Shown: piece after piece, positions 1 through 9,300 of the stretch | How the letters are laid out: the number at the start of each line of letters is the position of its first letter | Position numbering within the stretch: the stretch's first letter is position 1 | NCBI GenBank assembly: GCA_017615275.1 | Contig: JAGAAO010000037.1 | Location: 1-36,233, forward strand | DNA from: Butyrivibrio sp. | Lineage (GTDB): Bacteria; Bacillota; Clostridia; Lachnospirales; Lachnospiraceae | Length of the DNA: 36,233 nucleotides | Reading direction: 5' to 3' | Program-made: the position numbers and the translations under genes | Notes under the pieces: model-generated | The model's database searches: none | What the model was told of the DNA's origin: nothing | The model's input: only the letters and a program-made list of their open reading frames with translations

Positions 1-52
1 TGGAGTTTTCCAATGCAACGAGTAAGTTTATAGCTCATAAGGGCGCATATAC

Positions 53-136
53 GCGGAAGTGTCGGAATTGGCAGACGAGCAAGACTAAGGATCTTGTGAT
101 AGTTATATCGTGAGGGTTCAAGTCCCTTCTTCCGCA
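53..136 (+). tRNA. tRNA-Leu, anticodon AAG
   Basis: A class II tRNA with a long variable arm. The acceptor stem GCGGAAG (53-59) pairs with CTTCCGC (129-135), and A136 is the discriminator. The anticodon stem CAAGA/TCTTG encloses the 7-nt loop CTAAGGA, so the anticodon is AAG at 87-89. The T arm reads GAGGG-TTCAAGT-CCCTT. The 3' CCA is not encoded. An A34 Leu anticodon is unusual in bacteria, and it would read CUU, or more codons if deaminated to inosine. A terminator follows immediately. Confidence 0.93.
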
Positions 137-142
137 CGATTT

Positions 143-180
143 AAAAGGTTGTTGGTGATTATTCACCGACAACCTTTTTT
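143..180. terminator. bidirectional intrinsic terminator
   Basis: AAAAGGTTGTTGGTGA pairs with TTCACCGACAACCTTTT to form a long stem with a short loop, with T6 on the plus side and A-rich sequence on the other. It lies between the tRNA-Leu and the stop codon of the convergent arginase-fold gene, so it probably serves both. Confidence 0.85.
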
Positions 181-181
181 C

Positions 182-940
182 CTATGAAATCAATGCCTTC
201 AGGAGCTCTAGATTGAGTTCATCATTTACCGCGGTCTCTTTTGCAACATCAATGCCCTCCTGGTCCGGAGAACACTCTCCGCAGATATCTGCACCGATAA
301 CTTCAGCGGCACTTACAAGCTCTTTTATAAAAGAAATAAGCTCATCCACGGGCATTTCACCCTGATCCCAGTTTGTTACAAGTTCTTCTCTCCTGACCAC
401 GTCTTTATCTACAGATAAAAAAACCGGATATTGCGTTTTGGGGAGTTTATCACGTACATCGGAAATATCGTAGAAAGACACCTTCGCCCTGTCGCTTTCA
501 TCAAGCTTATCGATCAAAGCTCTATCCGCACCTATTATATGGACGTCCCTGACATACGGATTATCTTCAAGTACCTTTAGAACCCAGCCTCCGCAAGATA
601 ATATAGCGCCAAACATAGGCGCCTGCATATCTGGATGGTGATCGAGCACAACAAGAGAAAACGGCTCAGTTATCATCCCTGTAATAATTGCGGACATATA
701 GTGATAATTTCCTGAGTCGATAAAATGAATTCCTTGGGCAAATGCTGTGCCTGCAGCACTCTCTTCGATCCTCTTTTTAATCTCGGAAACAGCCGCATCA
801 TCGCACATGCAATTGGTTCCCGGAATTTCTCTGCAATCTATTCGCTCCGTCTTACAAAAACAAGAGCTTTTATCTTGTTGATAAAAGCTCTCTTCTTCAT
901 ATATTCCTGAAAAATTAAATACTGTAACGTTATTATTCAT
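182..940 (-). CDS. arginase/agmatinase-fold (ureohydrolase family) protein
   Basis: A 252-aa protein of the ureohydrolase fold. The visible metal-ligand motifs are DHHPD (the family's DAHxD position), SVDKD (the SxDxD position) and a late acidic CGEC segment. It is shorter than typical arginases (about 300 aa) and lacks the full SxDxDxxDP consensus, so the substrate cannot be named; arginine, agmatine, formiminoglutamate or something else are possible. The N-terminal part has a cysteine pattern CxC-x6-C-x7-CxC (about residues 27-46) that is not part of the classical arginase core. The gene begins 18 bases after mecA ends, with an AAGGAAG ribosome site, so it is probably the second gene of the HrcA-controlled mecA transcript. 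Family assignment is fairly sure; function is open. Confidence 0.75.
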   Translation of the reverse strand: MNNNVTVFNFSGIYEEESFYQQDKSSCFCKTERIDCREIPGTNCMCDDAAVSEIKKRIEESAAGTAFAQGIHFIDSGNYHYMSAIITGMITEPFSLVVLDHHPDMQAPMFGAILSCGGWVLKVLEDNPYVRDVHIIGADRALIDKLDESDRAKVSFYDISDVRDKLPKTQYPVFLSVDKDVVRREELVTNWDQGEMPVDELISFIKELVSAAEVIGADICGECSPDQEGIDVAKETAVNDELNLELLKALIS

Positions 941-958
941 GCCTTAAATTCTGCTTCC

Positions 959-1738
959 TTATCTGGAAAGATCGGTAAGATGTATGATCGCATCGGCTTT
1001 AAGAATACAATCGCCGTGTTCTCTTACATACCTCGTCTCCAAAGCGTTAACTACAAGCATATTTGAGTACTCTACTCCTGCTCTTCTCATGTCATATATA
1101 ACGCTCTCATCTGCCGACATGAGACCTACCGTCATGTAGTAGCCACCTTCAAGCTTGTAAAGGGTAGAATCAACTATAGGAAGTTTATGGACAACCTTAG
1201 AGAAACGCTTTGCCTCGTCAAAGGTATCAAATTCAACCATGTACTCCGCATATTCGGAAAGTGGCTGATAACTGCTTTCAGGAGTTGTCTCTTCGGTATG
1301 AGTAGTTTCAATAGCTTCTCTTCCATAAATCCTGTTGATTGTCTCACTGACGTTGGTTATGACCTCGTTCAGTGCAATGCCCTTATCTCTGCCGCTTTTC
1401 GCTTTAATCTCGTCAATTTTTTCCTGCGTAAGTATCCTGAGAACAGTCTCTGCTGCTCCTTTTATGCGGTCACTAGCCTTCTGAATATCATCGTTAGTCA
1501 TCTTAACCGCAAAAATTCTGATACTGCCATCCATCATCATGTTCTTGCTCATCATCATGACCTCAGTCTCGGGATTATAACCAAGCTGCTGTCCTACTTC
1601 TCTGTTGAGTTTTGCAAAAAAAGATGTGGTGTTCTCCGCACCGTTTATAACCGCTTCGGGAGTAAGTCCGATCTCATGAAGCTCAGATGCGGCAATACTG
1701 CATTCTACAGTTGTATCATTCATTTTTACTATGATCAT
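959..1738 (-). CDS. mecA: adaptor protein MecA
   Basis: A 259-aa protein matching the MecA family, the adaptor that delivers substrates to the ClpCP protease and activates the ClpC hexamer. The N-terminal substrate-binding domain (about 1-110) is followed by a Thr/Glu-rich linker (about 140-165, with the run ETTHTEETTPES) and a C-terminal ClpC-binding domain (about 165-259) containing FDTFDEAKRFS. The methionine-rich stretch MMMSKNMMM (about residues 61-69) is unusual. The start is supported by a GAGGAG ribosome site. clpC itself lies in this window at 33006-35591. The promoter is overlapped by a CIRCE-like operator, so heat-shock control by HrcA is inferred. Confidence 0.9.
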   Translation of the reverse strand: MIIVKMNDTTVECSIAASELHEIGLTPEAVINGAENTTSFFAKLNREVGQQLGYNPETEVMMMSKNMMMDGSIRIFAVKMTNDDIQKASDRIKGAAETVLRILTQEKIDEIKAKSGRDKGIALNEVITNVSETINRIYGREAIETTHTEETTPESSYQPLSEYAEYMVEFDTFDEAKRFSKVVHKLPIVDSTLYKLEGGYYMTVGLMSADESVIYDMRRAGVEYSNMLVVNALETRYVREHGDCILKADAIIHLTDLSR

Positions 1739-1777
1739 TACGCATCATCTCCTCTCCATGGGTTATTGTGTACTGTC

Positions 1778-1806
1778 ATTATATAATGTCTGTTTAGCAC
1801 TGTCCA
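1778..1806 (-). promoter_or_regulatory. sigma-A promoter of mecA
   Basis: On the minus strand TGGACA (1801-1806), a 17-base spacer, and a perfect TATAAT (1778-1783). This is close to ideal for a housekeeping promoter. The -35 lies inside the CIRCE-like inverted repeat, so operator occupancy would block polymerase. Confidence 0.85.
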
Positions 1807-1820
1807 CAACGGAGTGCTAA
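1794..1820. promoter_or_regulatory. CIRCE-like HrcA operator upstream of mecA
   Basis: TTAGCACTG (1794-1802), a 9-base spacer, then GAGTGCTAA (1812-1820). The known CIRCE consensus is TTAGCACTC-N9-GAGTGCTAA, so 17 of 18 arm positions match with the exact spacing. It normally precedes groESL and hrcA-grpE-dnaK. Here it overlaps the -35 of mecA. Confidence 0.88.
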
Positions 1821-1915
1821 AATCTTTATGAACTCTATAAAAAATAAGCTTACCTTTTGTTATATTTTTTATATCGGAGTGATGCGGAAAAAACTATAGA
1901 CGGTTTATTTTTGTT

Positions 1916-2581
1916 TTATTTACGTTTTCTAATATGTTTACTTTCTTCGGCAGCCTTGATAACATCAGGAACTTCACCAACCTGTGAAGCCTCTCCTGTG
2001 GACTCGCAGCGGATAGTTACTCTGTTGGCTCCACCTATAGTACATGTGAAAAGAGTAAGATCCCAATCTCCCGACTCCATCTTCTCGGTATCATAAGCTC
2101 CGAGAGTCTCCATATTGGAAACCTCGAAATAAAAGCTTCTTCCATTCATATCGGTAACTATAACTTTATCACCTGTATGTAATTCTTTAAGCTTTCCGAA
2201 GTGTTCAATGTAATTATGTCCGGCAACGATCAGATCGTTGTCGTATACAGATCCCATGTATCTGCAGACTGAAACCTTAGCATTGTCGTTGCTCCATTCA
2301 CTCTGAATAGGAAGTAACAGACCAAGACTGGGAATCTCTACCGTTCCGATAAAGCTCCTTCCGTCCACATCTACTATCGGCATATCACCACTTAATTCCG
2401 GCTCAAGCGTCCTTCCGGGCATCTGTTCAATAACTCCGCCTAAAAGTTCATCAGAAGCTTCTCCCGCTTCCGCATTCTCGTCAAAATTGTTCTTAATAAT
2501 GAGTACCGCGATAAAAATCAGCGCTGCACCCAAAAGCATGTAGATATAACCTGAAATCTTCTTCAATTTTTGTCCCCTCAC
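1916..2581 (-). CDS. sortase (class D-like), last gene of pilus operon
   Basis: A 221-aa sortase transpeptidase with one N-terminal membrane segment (about 11-29). The catalytic His is in AGHNYIEHFGKL (His122), the Cys in LTLFTCT (Cys180), and the Arg shortly after (Arg187 or Arg191). The TLFTCT context and the lack of a C-terminal membrane helix fit class D or a housekeeping type rather than class C. A plausible role is to attach the finished pilus or the LPQTG basal pilin to the cell wall. It follows the minor pilin after a hairpin (2599-2628) and ends the operon. The exact class is inferred from motif context. Confidence 0.85.
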   Translation of the reverse strand: MRGQKLKKISGYIYMLLGAALIFIAVLIIKNNFDENAEAGEASDELLGGVIEQMPGRTLEPELSGDMPIVDVDGRSFIGTVEIPSLGLLLPIQSEWSNDNAKVSVCRYMGSVYDNDLIVAGHNYIEHFGKLKELHTGDKVIVTDMNGRSFYFEVSNMETLGAYDTEKMESGDWDLTLFTCTIGGANRVTIRCESTGEASQVGEVPDVIKAAEESKHIRKRK

Positions 2582-2598
2582 TTATCTTATATAGTATT

Positions 2599-2628
2599 AC
2601 CCCATGAGTTTAATATTCCTCATGGGGT
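2599..2628 (-). other. intergenic mRNA hairpin between minor pilin and sortase
   Basis: ACCCCATGAG pairs perfectly with CTCATGGGGT (10 bp, 10-base loop). On the transcribed strand it is followed by AATACTATAT rather than a U tract, so it looks like an mRNA stabiliser or weak attenuator rather than a strong terminator. Confidence 0.6.
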
Positions 2629-2640
2629 ATATATAAGCCG

Positions 2641-3726
2641 TTAATTATTATGAGTCTTCCTTATTCCCTTAATGATCAGTGCAAGACCGGCAATAATGAG
2701 TATAGGAAGAGGCCACCACAACTGACCTGTCTGTGGAAGTCTTCTTGCGCCCAAAACTGCAGGAAGCTCAGCGAGCTTTCTTACTGCACCGAGTACATCC
2801 GGAACCGGAGTCTCATCAGGTGTTGTATCGCCGCCACCGGAAGGTGTTTCGTCATTGCTCGGCGGAGGTGATGAAGGAGGATTATACGTATTGGTAATTG
2901 TATAAATCTCCGAAGCAACATCTGCATTATAAATTACAGAACTTGAAACAGAAGCTGAATATCTGGAGTTCTCAGGTAATACCTCTTTAAACTCCCACTT
3001 AAATCCGGGCTTCTCCTGCCACTTATATGTCCAGTCATTGGATTTATCCAAAGTAACTGTTGCATAGTCAGCGCCGTCCTTTAAAATCTTTACATTGATG
3101 GATGAAGGACGCTTATCTGAATATCCCTCGTCATTCCATCTCTTATGAAGTTCAAGATCGACCATTCTGTCGAATCTCTCTGTCTTTGCGGTAGCGCTTC
3201 CGCTGTATACCCAGCTGTCATTATCATCAAGCTGAGGGACTGCAACTAAAAACGGAGCAAACACATATGTACTATCTGTCTCAAGATAGTTATCTGCGCA
3301 AACAAGATAAATACCAAGATCAACATTGCTAAACTGAGCCAATCCTCTGGATGACACAGCTGACTGATCCGGTTGATGCTCCTTTACAGCATAGTCCTTA
3401 ACATCTTCCAAAACCTGTTTCCACTCCTGCTGAGCAGTGGCCTCATCTGTGATGCCATTCAGATCCTTAATGGAAGATTTCTCGTCGTACCCGGGATCAA
3501 GAACGAAAGTTCCATTCTCCGTTGCACTAGCGATCTTGTAGATGTGTGAATTAACACCATCAAACAACTTGTCCTCACCGAATTTGTACGTAACAGCCAA
3601 AGATCCTTTCTTTGACGTGTCAATACTCTCTCTGGCTTGCGCTTTTACAGATGCATAACCGAAGGTCATGACTGTAGCCATGAGCGTAACCGCCAATCGG
3701 CTTAAGATATTCTTTCCCTTAATCAT
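2641..3726 (-). CDS. LPQTG-anchored minor (basal) pilin with Cna-B-type domain
   Basis: A 361-aa secreted pilin. The signal peptide (about 1-32) ends near VKAQA. An N-terminal pilin-like domain (about 40-190) is followed by a Cna-B domain (about 190-280, VDLELHKRWNDEG ... ITNTYNPP), a Pro/Ser/Thr-rich spacer (about 280-310), LPQTG (330-334), a hydrophobic segment and a basic tail. Size and position between the class C sortase and the terminal sortase suggest the basal subunit anchoring the pilus to peptidoglycan. Two VLGAxR motifs sit just before the sorting signal. It lies 23 bases after the class C sortase and is certainly cotranscribed with it. Confidence 0.85.
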   Translation of the reverse strand: MIKGKNILSRLAVTLMATVMTFGYASVKAQARESIDTSKKGSLAVTYKFGEDKLFDGVNSHIYKIASATENGTFVLDPGYDEKSSIKDLNGITDEATAQQEWKQVLEDVKDYAVKEHQPDQSAVSSRGLAQFSNVDLGIYLVCADNYLETDSTYVFAPFLVAVPQLDDNDSWVYSGSATAKTERFDRMVDLELHKRWNDEGYSDKRPSSINVKILKDGADYATVTLDKSNDWTYKWQEKPGFKWEFKEVLPENSRYSASVSSSVIYNADVASEIYTITNTYNPPSSPPPSNDETPSGGGDTTPDETPVPDVLGAVRKLAELPAVLGARRLPQTGQLWWPLPILIIAGLALIIKGIRKTHNN

Positions 3727-3749
3727 AAAACTATTCCCTCACAGAGCAA

Positions 3750-4604
3750 TTACTGTTTCTTTGCTCCCTTTGTCTTCTTAGGCTTTGAAGTCCTAACAAG
3801 AAAAACTATAAACGCTATTATAAGAATCGGTGCCCCGATGAACGGTGCCACTATCATGTTGTTGTACCTTACAGCATCTGCAGGTACTATGAGTTTTGTT
3901 TCCTCGCTATAATCAACACGTTTTGCCCTGACAAGTAACCTATGTGTATTAACTCCGTATGGAGTACAGGTAACAAGCGTGACGTATTCTTTTCCATCGA
4001 CTATTGCCAGATCATTGGTCTCCTCAGGGAGAACAATATTTATCTTATCAATCTGATATGCAAAAGTCTGATCCAAAATATGAAGTAAAAATGTGTCTCC
4101 GACGATCATCTGATCAAGATCGGAAAACAGTTTCGAGGACGGAAGTCCTCTGTGTCCCGAAAGTACCGCATGTGTACTTTTGGTACCGGTGGGAAACGAT
4201 GTTCCCTCCAAATGTCCTATACCAACCTGCAAAACAGATTCTGTAGTTCCGTGATAGATAGGAAGATTGACCCCAATATTTTCAATCTCTATATACCCCA
4301 TAATGCCGGTTCCGGTTACATCCAGAATACTGTTGTATTCTTGCAATTCTTCTTCTGAAAGATCTATATTCAGCGGCTTTTTGGCTAATTCCTCATTGTA
4401 AGCCTTTGCCTCATTCCATAGTCTTGTGTAATCCTCTTCGGAAATGTTGTTAACCATTTCCTCGTAGTTGGAAATTGCTCGACTCTGATTTCGTGAATTG
4501 ATGAAATTACTGACTGACGGATATAAAAAGATCGCTATACCTGCCACAAATATCAATCCAAATATTATGTTGGGTAATGTTTTCTTTAAGTTACGTTTCT
4601 TCAT
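3750..4604 (-). CDS. class C pilin-polymerising sortase
   Basis: A 284-aa class C sortase, which joins pilin subunits by linking the LPxTG threonine to a lysine of the next subunit. It has an N-terminal membrane segment (about 11-30), the class C signature LPIYHGT, the catalytic His151 in LSGHRGLP, Cys213 in TLVTCTPYGVNTHR, Arg222, and a C-terminal membrane helix (about 250-272) followed by a basic tail. I do not see the usual DP(F/W) lid motif that occludes the active site in many class C enzymes. It is encoded directly after the major pilin, behind a strong hairpin (4673-4706), as in known sortase pilus operons. Confidence 0.92.
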   Translation of the reverse strand: MKKRNLKKTLPNIIFGLIFVAGIAIFLYPSVSNFINSRNQSRAISNYEEMVNNISEEDYTRLWNEAKAYNEELAKKPLNIDLSEEELQEYNSILDVTGTGIMGYIEIENIGVNLPIYHGTTESVLQVGIGHLEGTSFPTGTKSTHAVLSGHRGLPSSKLFSDLDQMIVGDTFLLHILDQTFAYQIDKINIVLPEETNDLAIVDGKEYVTLVTCTPYGVNTHRLLVRAKRVDYSEETKLIVPADAVRYNNMIVAPFIGAPILIIAFIVFLVRTSKPKKTKGAKKQ

Positions 4605-4672
4605 CTGAGCAATTCTTATCTTTTCACCTTATCGGAATTTTTCCACCTAATCTTTAGTAAAATGAATATTAT

Positions 4673-4706
4673 ATTCTTCAGGGGAAGTTCCCTTCCCCCG
4701 AAGAAT
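4673..4706 (-). other. strong mRNA hairpin between major pilin and sortase C
   Basis: ATTCTTC-A-GGGGAAG pairs with CTTCCCC-C-GAAGAAT: 14 bp with one mismatch and a 4-base loop. The transcribed strand then continues into A/T-mixed sequence without a clean U run. A partial terminator or 3' stabiliser, giving more pilin than sortase mRNA, is a reasonable inference. Confidence 0.7.
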
Positions 4707-4756
4707 ACATCTTATTCTACAAGATTCAAAACTTTTTTATTTTTTCCTACCGGATC

Positions 4757-6220
4757 TTACTCTGCATCAGCTTTTCTACGAACGATGAAATATGCTACAG
4801 CAGCGATTATAAGAATTCCACCAATGATGAAGAAAATTGTTGTACCAATTCCACCTGTTGAAGGAAGTGTAAGACCTGTTCCATCTTCGATCTTAGCTAC
4901 CTGCATTGCATCAGTTGTAGAAGTTGTTGATACTGTAACCTGCTGAGCGTGCTTATACTCTGTTCCGTTTACTGTTACAGAGCTCTCAAGAAGGTTGTAT
5001 CCCTGAGGTGCCTTTGTCTCAACAAGAACATAGTTCTCTGCGTTAAGACCTAATACAGCGATAGGTGTCTCAGCAACTGTAACGATTGTATCAACAGTTC
5101 CTTCAGGATCTACCTTGTACTCAGTATCAGAAATCTTTGTGAACTTAACAGGTGAGTTGTCGAATTCTCTAACAACTGTAAACTCTGCACCGGGAAGAAC
5201 CTTCTCGGTTGTATCACCAACAGCCACCTTCTTGATCTGAAGTGGATATGTCTTTGTAATTGTTGTTACATGAGTTGTCTCTGTGTTGTTACCATAGATG
5301 AGGTAAGCTTCGTTGATGTTCTCATCTGCAGAGATAACTGCATCTTTATTTACAACTGCCTGGTATGCTACTGTTACTGTTGTGTCAGCAGCAGGCTGTC
5401 CGTCAAATGTAATCTGGAAACCTTTGTTTCCGTCTTCGCCAACATAATCGTTGTTAATTGTGTAACCGATCTTTGCATCTGTTGAGAATGAAATGTTGCT
5501 CTCCTGAACAGGTACAAGTGTAAGTCCGGGTGTCAATGTATCTACGATAACGTATCCTTCACCACCAACCTTGAGCTCAGCAGCGATTTCGAAATCTACT
5601 GTATCGCCGATCTGTGCGTCGTTTCCGGTCTGATCGCTGTAAACAGTTGAGATGTTTGTAGCACCTTTAACCTTCTTGTCGATGCTGGGAACGCTGTTCT
5701 TCTCTTTGATAGATACATTAGGTGTAGTTGTATCAACTGCTACCGCACTACCAAGTGAAGAATCTACTACATAGTAACCAAACTCATCTACGGAGATAGT
5801 AGCTACTCCATCTTCGCTAGCTAATGTTGAACCATCATTAGCAATTCCGTTTGCTTTTGCGTAAGCAAGTACTGCCTTACCAAACACTTTTACGTCTTCT
5901 TCTGTTGCAAGACCTGATGTATCAAGGATATCATTGTCTCCAACTGTAAAGAATGAGCTCATTGCTACACTGCTACCGTCATCGGTATATGTGTAAGATG
6001 TGAGTCCCGCAAACTTAGGAGCAAGCTTATAAATACCACCACTCTCTGCGTTTGCTTCATCAGCAGGTATATAATCAAATACTCTATAAGCGTCGTAAGT
6101 CTGACCTGCTATTGCATTTCCAACTGTAATTGTTCCACCAGCCGCATAGGCTGTAATTGCCATTCCAAGCACCATAGCTGATACAAGGAATCCCATTACC
6201 AGTTTCTTGATTCTGTTCAT
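4757..6220 (-). CDS. major fimbrial pilin, LPSTG, SpaA-type
   Basis: A 487-aa shaft pilin. I start it at the ATG at 6220, because AAGGAGAG lies five bases upstream and it begins a clean signal peptide (MNRIKKLVMGFLVSA, cleavage near AYAA). An in-frame ATG 30 bases further upstream lacks this spacing. Domains: N-terminal D1 (about 27-175), a central isopeptide-type domain (about 175-325), and a C-terminal SpaA/Cna-B domain with the E-box-like YVLVETKAPQGY. LPSTG (452-456) is followed by a hydrophobic helix and RRK. It is expected to be polymerised by the class C sortase immediately downstream. Confidence 0.9.
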   Translation of the reverse strand: MNRIKKLVMGFLVSAMVLGMAITAYAAGGTITVGNAIAGQTYDAYRVFDYIPADEANAESGGIYKLAPKFAGLTSYTYTDDGSSVAMSSFFTVGDNDILDTSGLATEEDVKVFGKAVLAYAKANGIANDGSTLASEDGVATISVDEFGYYVVDSSLGSAVAVDTTTPNVSIKEKNSVPSIDKKVKGATNISTVYSDQTGNDAQIGDTVDFEIAAELKVGGEGYVIVDTLTPGLTLVPVQESNISFSTDAKIGYTINNDYVGEDGNKGFQITFDGQPAADTTVTVAYQAVVNKDAVISADENINEAYLIYGNNTETTHVTTITKTYPLQIKKVAVGDTTEKVLPGAEFTVVREFDNSPVKFTKISDTEYKVDPEGTVDTIVTVAETPIAVLGLNAENYVLVETKAPQGYNLLESSVTVNGTEYKHAQQVTVSTTSTTDAMQVAKIEDGTGLTLPSTGGIGTTIFFIIGGILIIAAVAYFIVRRKADAE

Positions 6221-6349
6221 TTTTCTCTCCTTCTTTGAATCTTGTGTCACTTGTTGTCAAACACGATTAGTATATCCGGCGTTACTAGCGCCTGTTTTAA
6301 AGCATTTTTCTGCCCTAAAGCCATTCATATAACACGATCTTATTCAAAG

Positions 6350-9300
6350 TTACTCTTCAGATTCTTCTTTCTTACGTTTGATCCTGTATGCTGTTCCACC
6401 CAAAAGTGCTGATACAGCTGTTCCAAGACCTGCGATAAGAATAGGAAGTTCTCCGATTCCACCTGAGTTTGGAAGCACATTTCCGCTTCTCTCATTAGCA
6501 ACTACCAGCATTGCGTTACTACCTTCTGTAAATACGCTCTGCCAATCTGTTCCGCTCGCGATCTGAGTATCCTTACTATAGCTGAAGTATGTGATCTTAG
6601 GAGCATCACGGTATTCTGTCTCACCTGTCGAATCGCACTCTACGATGTGGTACTTACCAGCATCAGGTACTGCTACTTCTGCCGTCCACTCACCACCGTA
6701 GCTGAGTGTTATAGGTCCTTTGTAGAGTTCCATCGATCCGCCGTTTGACTTATAAAGGTTAACAAATACACTTCCGAAAGCTTCTGTATCCTTATATGCA
6801 ACTTCGCTGCCGTTTACAGTCCATACCTTCTTGATCTTAATATAAGGTGTATTTGTAAGTTCAATCTTAGCGTTTCCTTCTTCGTCGTATGATGTCTTGC
6901 TCTCTGTAAGCTTGTATCCGTTTACGGTTGATACTGCATCTTCTGCTTCAGAAGCCTGCTCAACAACATTACCTGCTGCATCGTAAACTACAAGACTTAT
7001 AGGAGTTAACTTAACGAGTTCGGAACCGTTGTTGTAATACTCTTCTGCAACGTACTCATAAGTATTTCCGTTTGCATCACAAGAGTCTACATTTTCAATG
7101 ACATGCTCTGTTGAACGAACCTGTCCGTCGTGTTCACTGCACTCGGATGCGCTTATTACGAACTGCTCGAAGTCTTCGAACTCGCCGCCTTTAACGCGTC
7201 TCTTTACCTTAACGTTTACATCCCAGATGTTATCTGTTGATGTCTGTGCCCACTTCTTAACAACAACTATCTTCATAGAAGACTTGTTGTAGAATCCGGC
7301 TTCGTTCTCAGGTATTGCATTTGCCTCTGTGCAAAGATCTGCAAGACCTACACAGCTGTCAAAGTTTTCGTGAATAGGTGCTACAGTTGCTTCATCAGCA
7401 ATTCTGTAATATGTCTTCTCAACACCGTCACCGTTTGTATAGTAGTCAACTTTCGCAACAATGAGTGCCTTATCACAGCTTATTGAAGCTGAATCTGAAG
7501 CTTTCTCACCGAATACGAAGTAATATGTATTTCCGGGCTGAAGTTCCCAAGCTGCTGCATCTACAGGATAGTTAATATTGCTTCCGTTATTGGTTACAGT
7601 ATTTACTGCTCCGTATTTGCCCTTGTCTCCGCCTACAACTGTCTTTGTTCCATCCTGAGCAACACTGATCATTCTTACCCAGAAAGTGAACTTGAGGTTG
7701 TTATCCTGGAGAGGACTTCCGTTAAGGAACTTAGTCATATTGAGGTCAAAGCTCTGTGCCTTACCGTTATTGAATGCCGGATCGCTTACAGCCTTCTTGA
7801 AGTTCTTATCACTGATTCCTTCATTGAGAGCCTTTGTTACGCCCGCTGCATCAACAACAGCATATTTAACGTTAACATTGTCGCCCTTCTTGCAATATTC
7901 AACCTTTGCAAGGATTCCTGATGCATCCTTAATATAAGGAGCCTTTGTATCATTCTCGGTAAACATGAAGTAGTAATCATTCTTTGCTTCAATTCCGAGT
8001 TCTGCGGGATCCTCTATCGCATACTTGATAGATTCGCCTATATTCTGGATATCATCTGCAACAGTCTCCCAGCCTTTATCTTTACTGTACTTTCTCAATG
8101 TGAATGAGAATATTTCCTCATCTGTAGGAGTCTGTCCGTTTACAAGCTTTCTTGCGCCAAGTTCTACAGGAATAATAGCTGCATCAGTATTTGTAATTGT
8201 CAAAGATGCCTGCATATCAAGGTGCTTTCTGATTACGATCTTGTGAATCTCACACTGCTTTGTAACCTTGTTTGCAATAATTGTTCCGCTGTAAGAACCT
8301 GTTGTTGTAATATGCGCATCAGGTGCAATAAGTGTTCCTGATAATATATCTGCTGTAATGCTTCCTGAATATGTAGAAACACCACATCCGTTTCTGTTGA
8401 TAAGGTTGATAACTATCTGATTGGCAACTTCGCTCCAATCACCTGTTCCCTTACCATTAACTTTAATTTTATCGAGCTTATAAGTTCTTGCATTTGAAAG
8501 ATCAACATTTATTACAAGAAGCTTATCTCCGATATCGATACCACTATTTACAGCAACATTCTCATCGCCGCCTAAATAATACTTACTAAGGTCATAACGA
8601 AGGCTTCTGCCGTCTGTTGCTATGATATTAGCTACTTCAACATCACCTGTTGATGCTGCATTGGCAATCTTGGATGAAGCATCTCTTGCCTGTGAGAGCA
8701 TTGCACCGATATTGATCGGGAAGTCTCCTGTATATGTATTCTCAACATACTGATTTGTCTTAACCTCTGTTACACTCTTGTATGTTGATCCTGACTTAAA
8801 GTAAACAGTGTTACCGTCAATGTGCTGAAGAATCATCTTAGGATCATGACCGTTAAGGTTCTCAACATAGTTATCTGAGTAACATGCCATACCGTCACTT
8901 ACACCGGTAAATCCGTTTCCACCGTAAGAAACAGTATATGATCCAAACTGTCCGTCATTCTTTATAGCGTTTCCGCCCTGCTTATCAAGCTCAAGAACGT
9001 ATCCTCTTGCAGCATTCTTACAAACTTTACTGAAATCAAAAGTATAAGAACCTGTTCCGTCCGCTCCTGTTGTGATACTGAAATCACTTCCGTTGATCTT
9101 GGACTTTCCTTCAGGATCTGAAAATACTGCAAAGTAGAATGTTCCTGCTTTTCTGGGACCATTTACAACCTTATTTACTGTTACTGTATATTTTCCTAAA
9201 TGCTGATATACATTTGCAGAATTACCAAGTGAATAATTGTCTACATTGTAAATATTACGTACTGCAATATTTGCTTCACTGTGGTTCTTGCATCCGTCAT

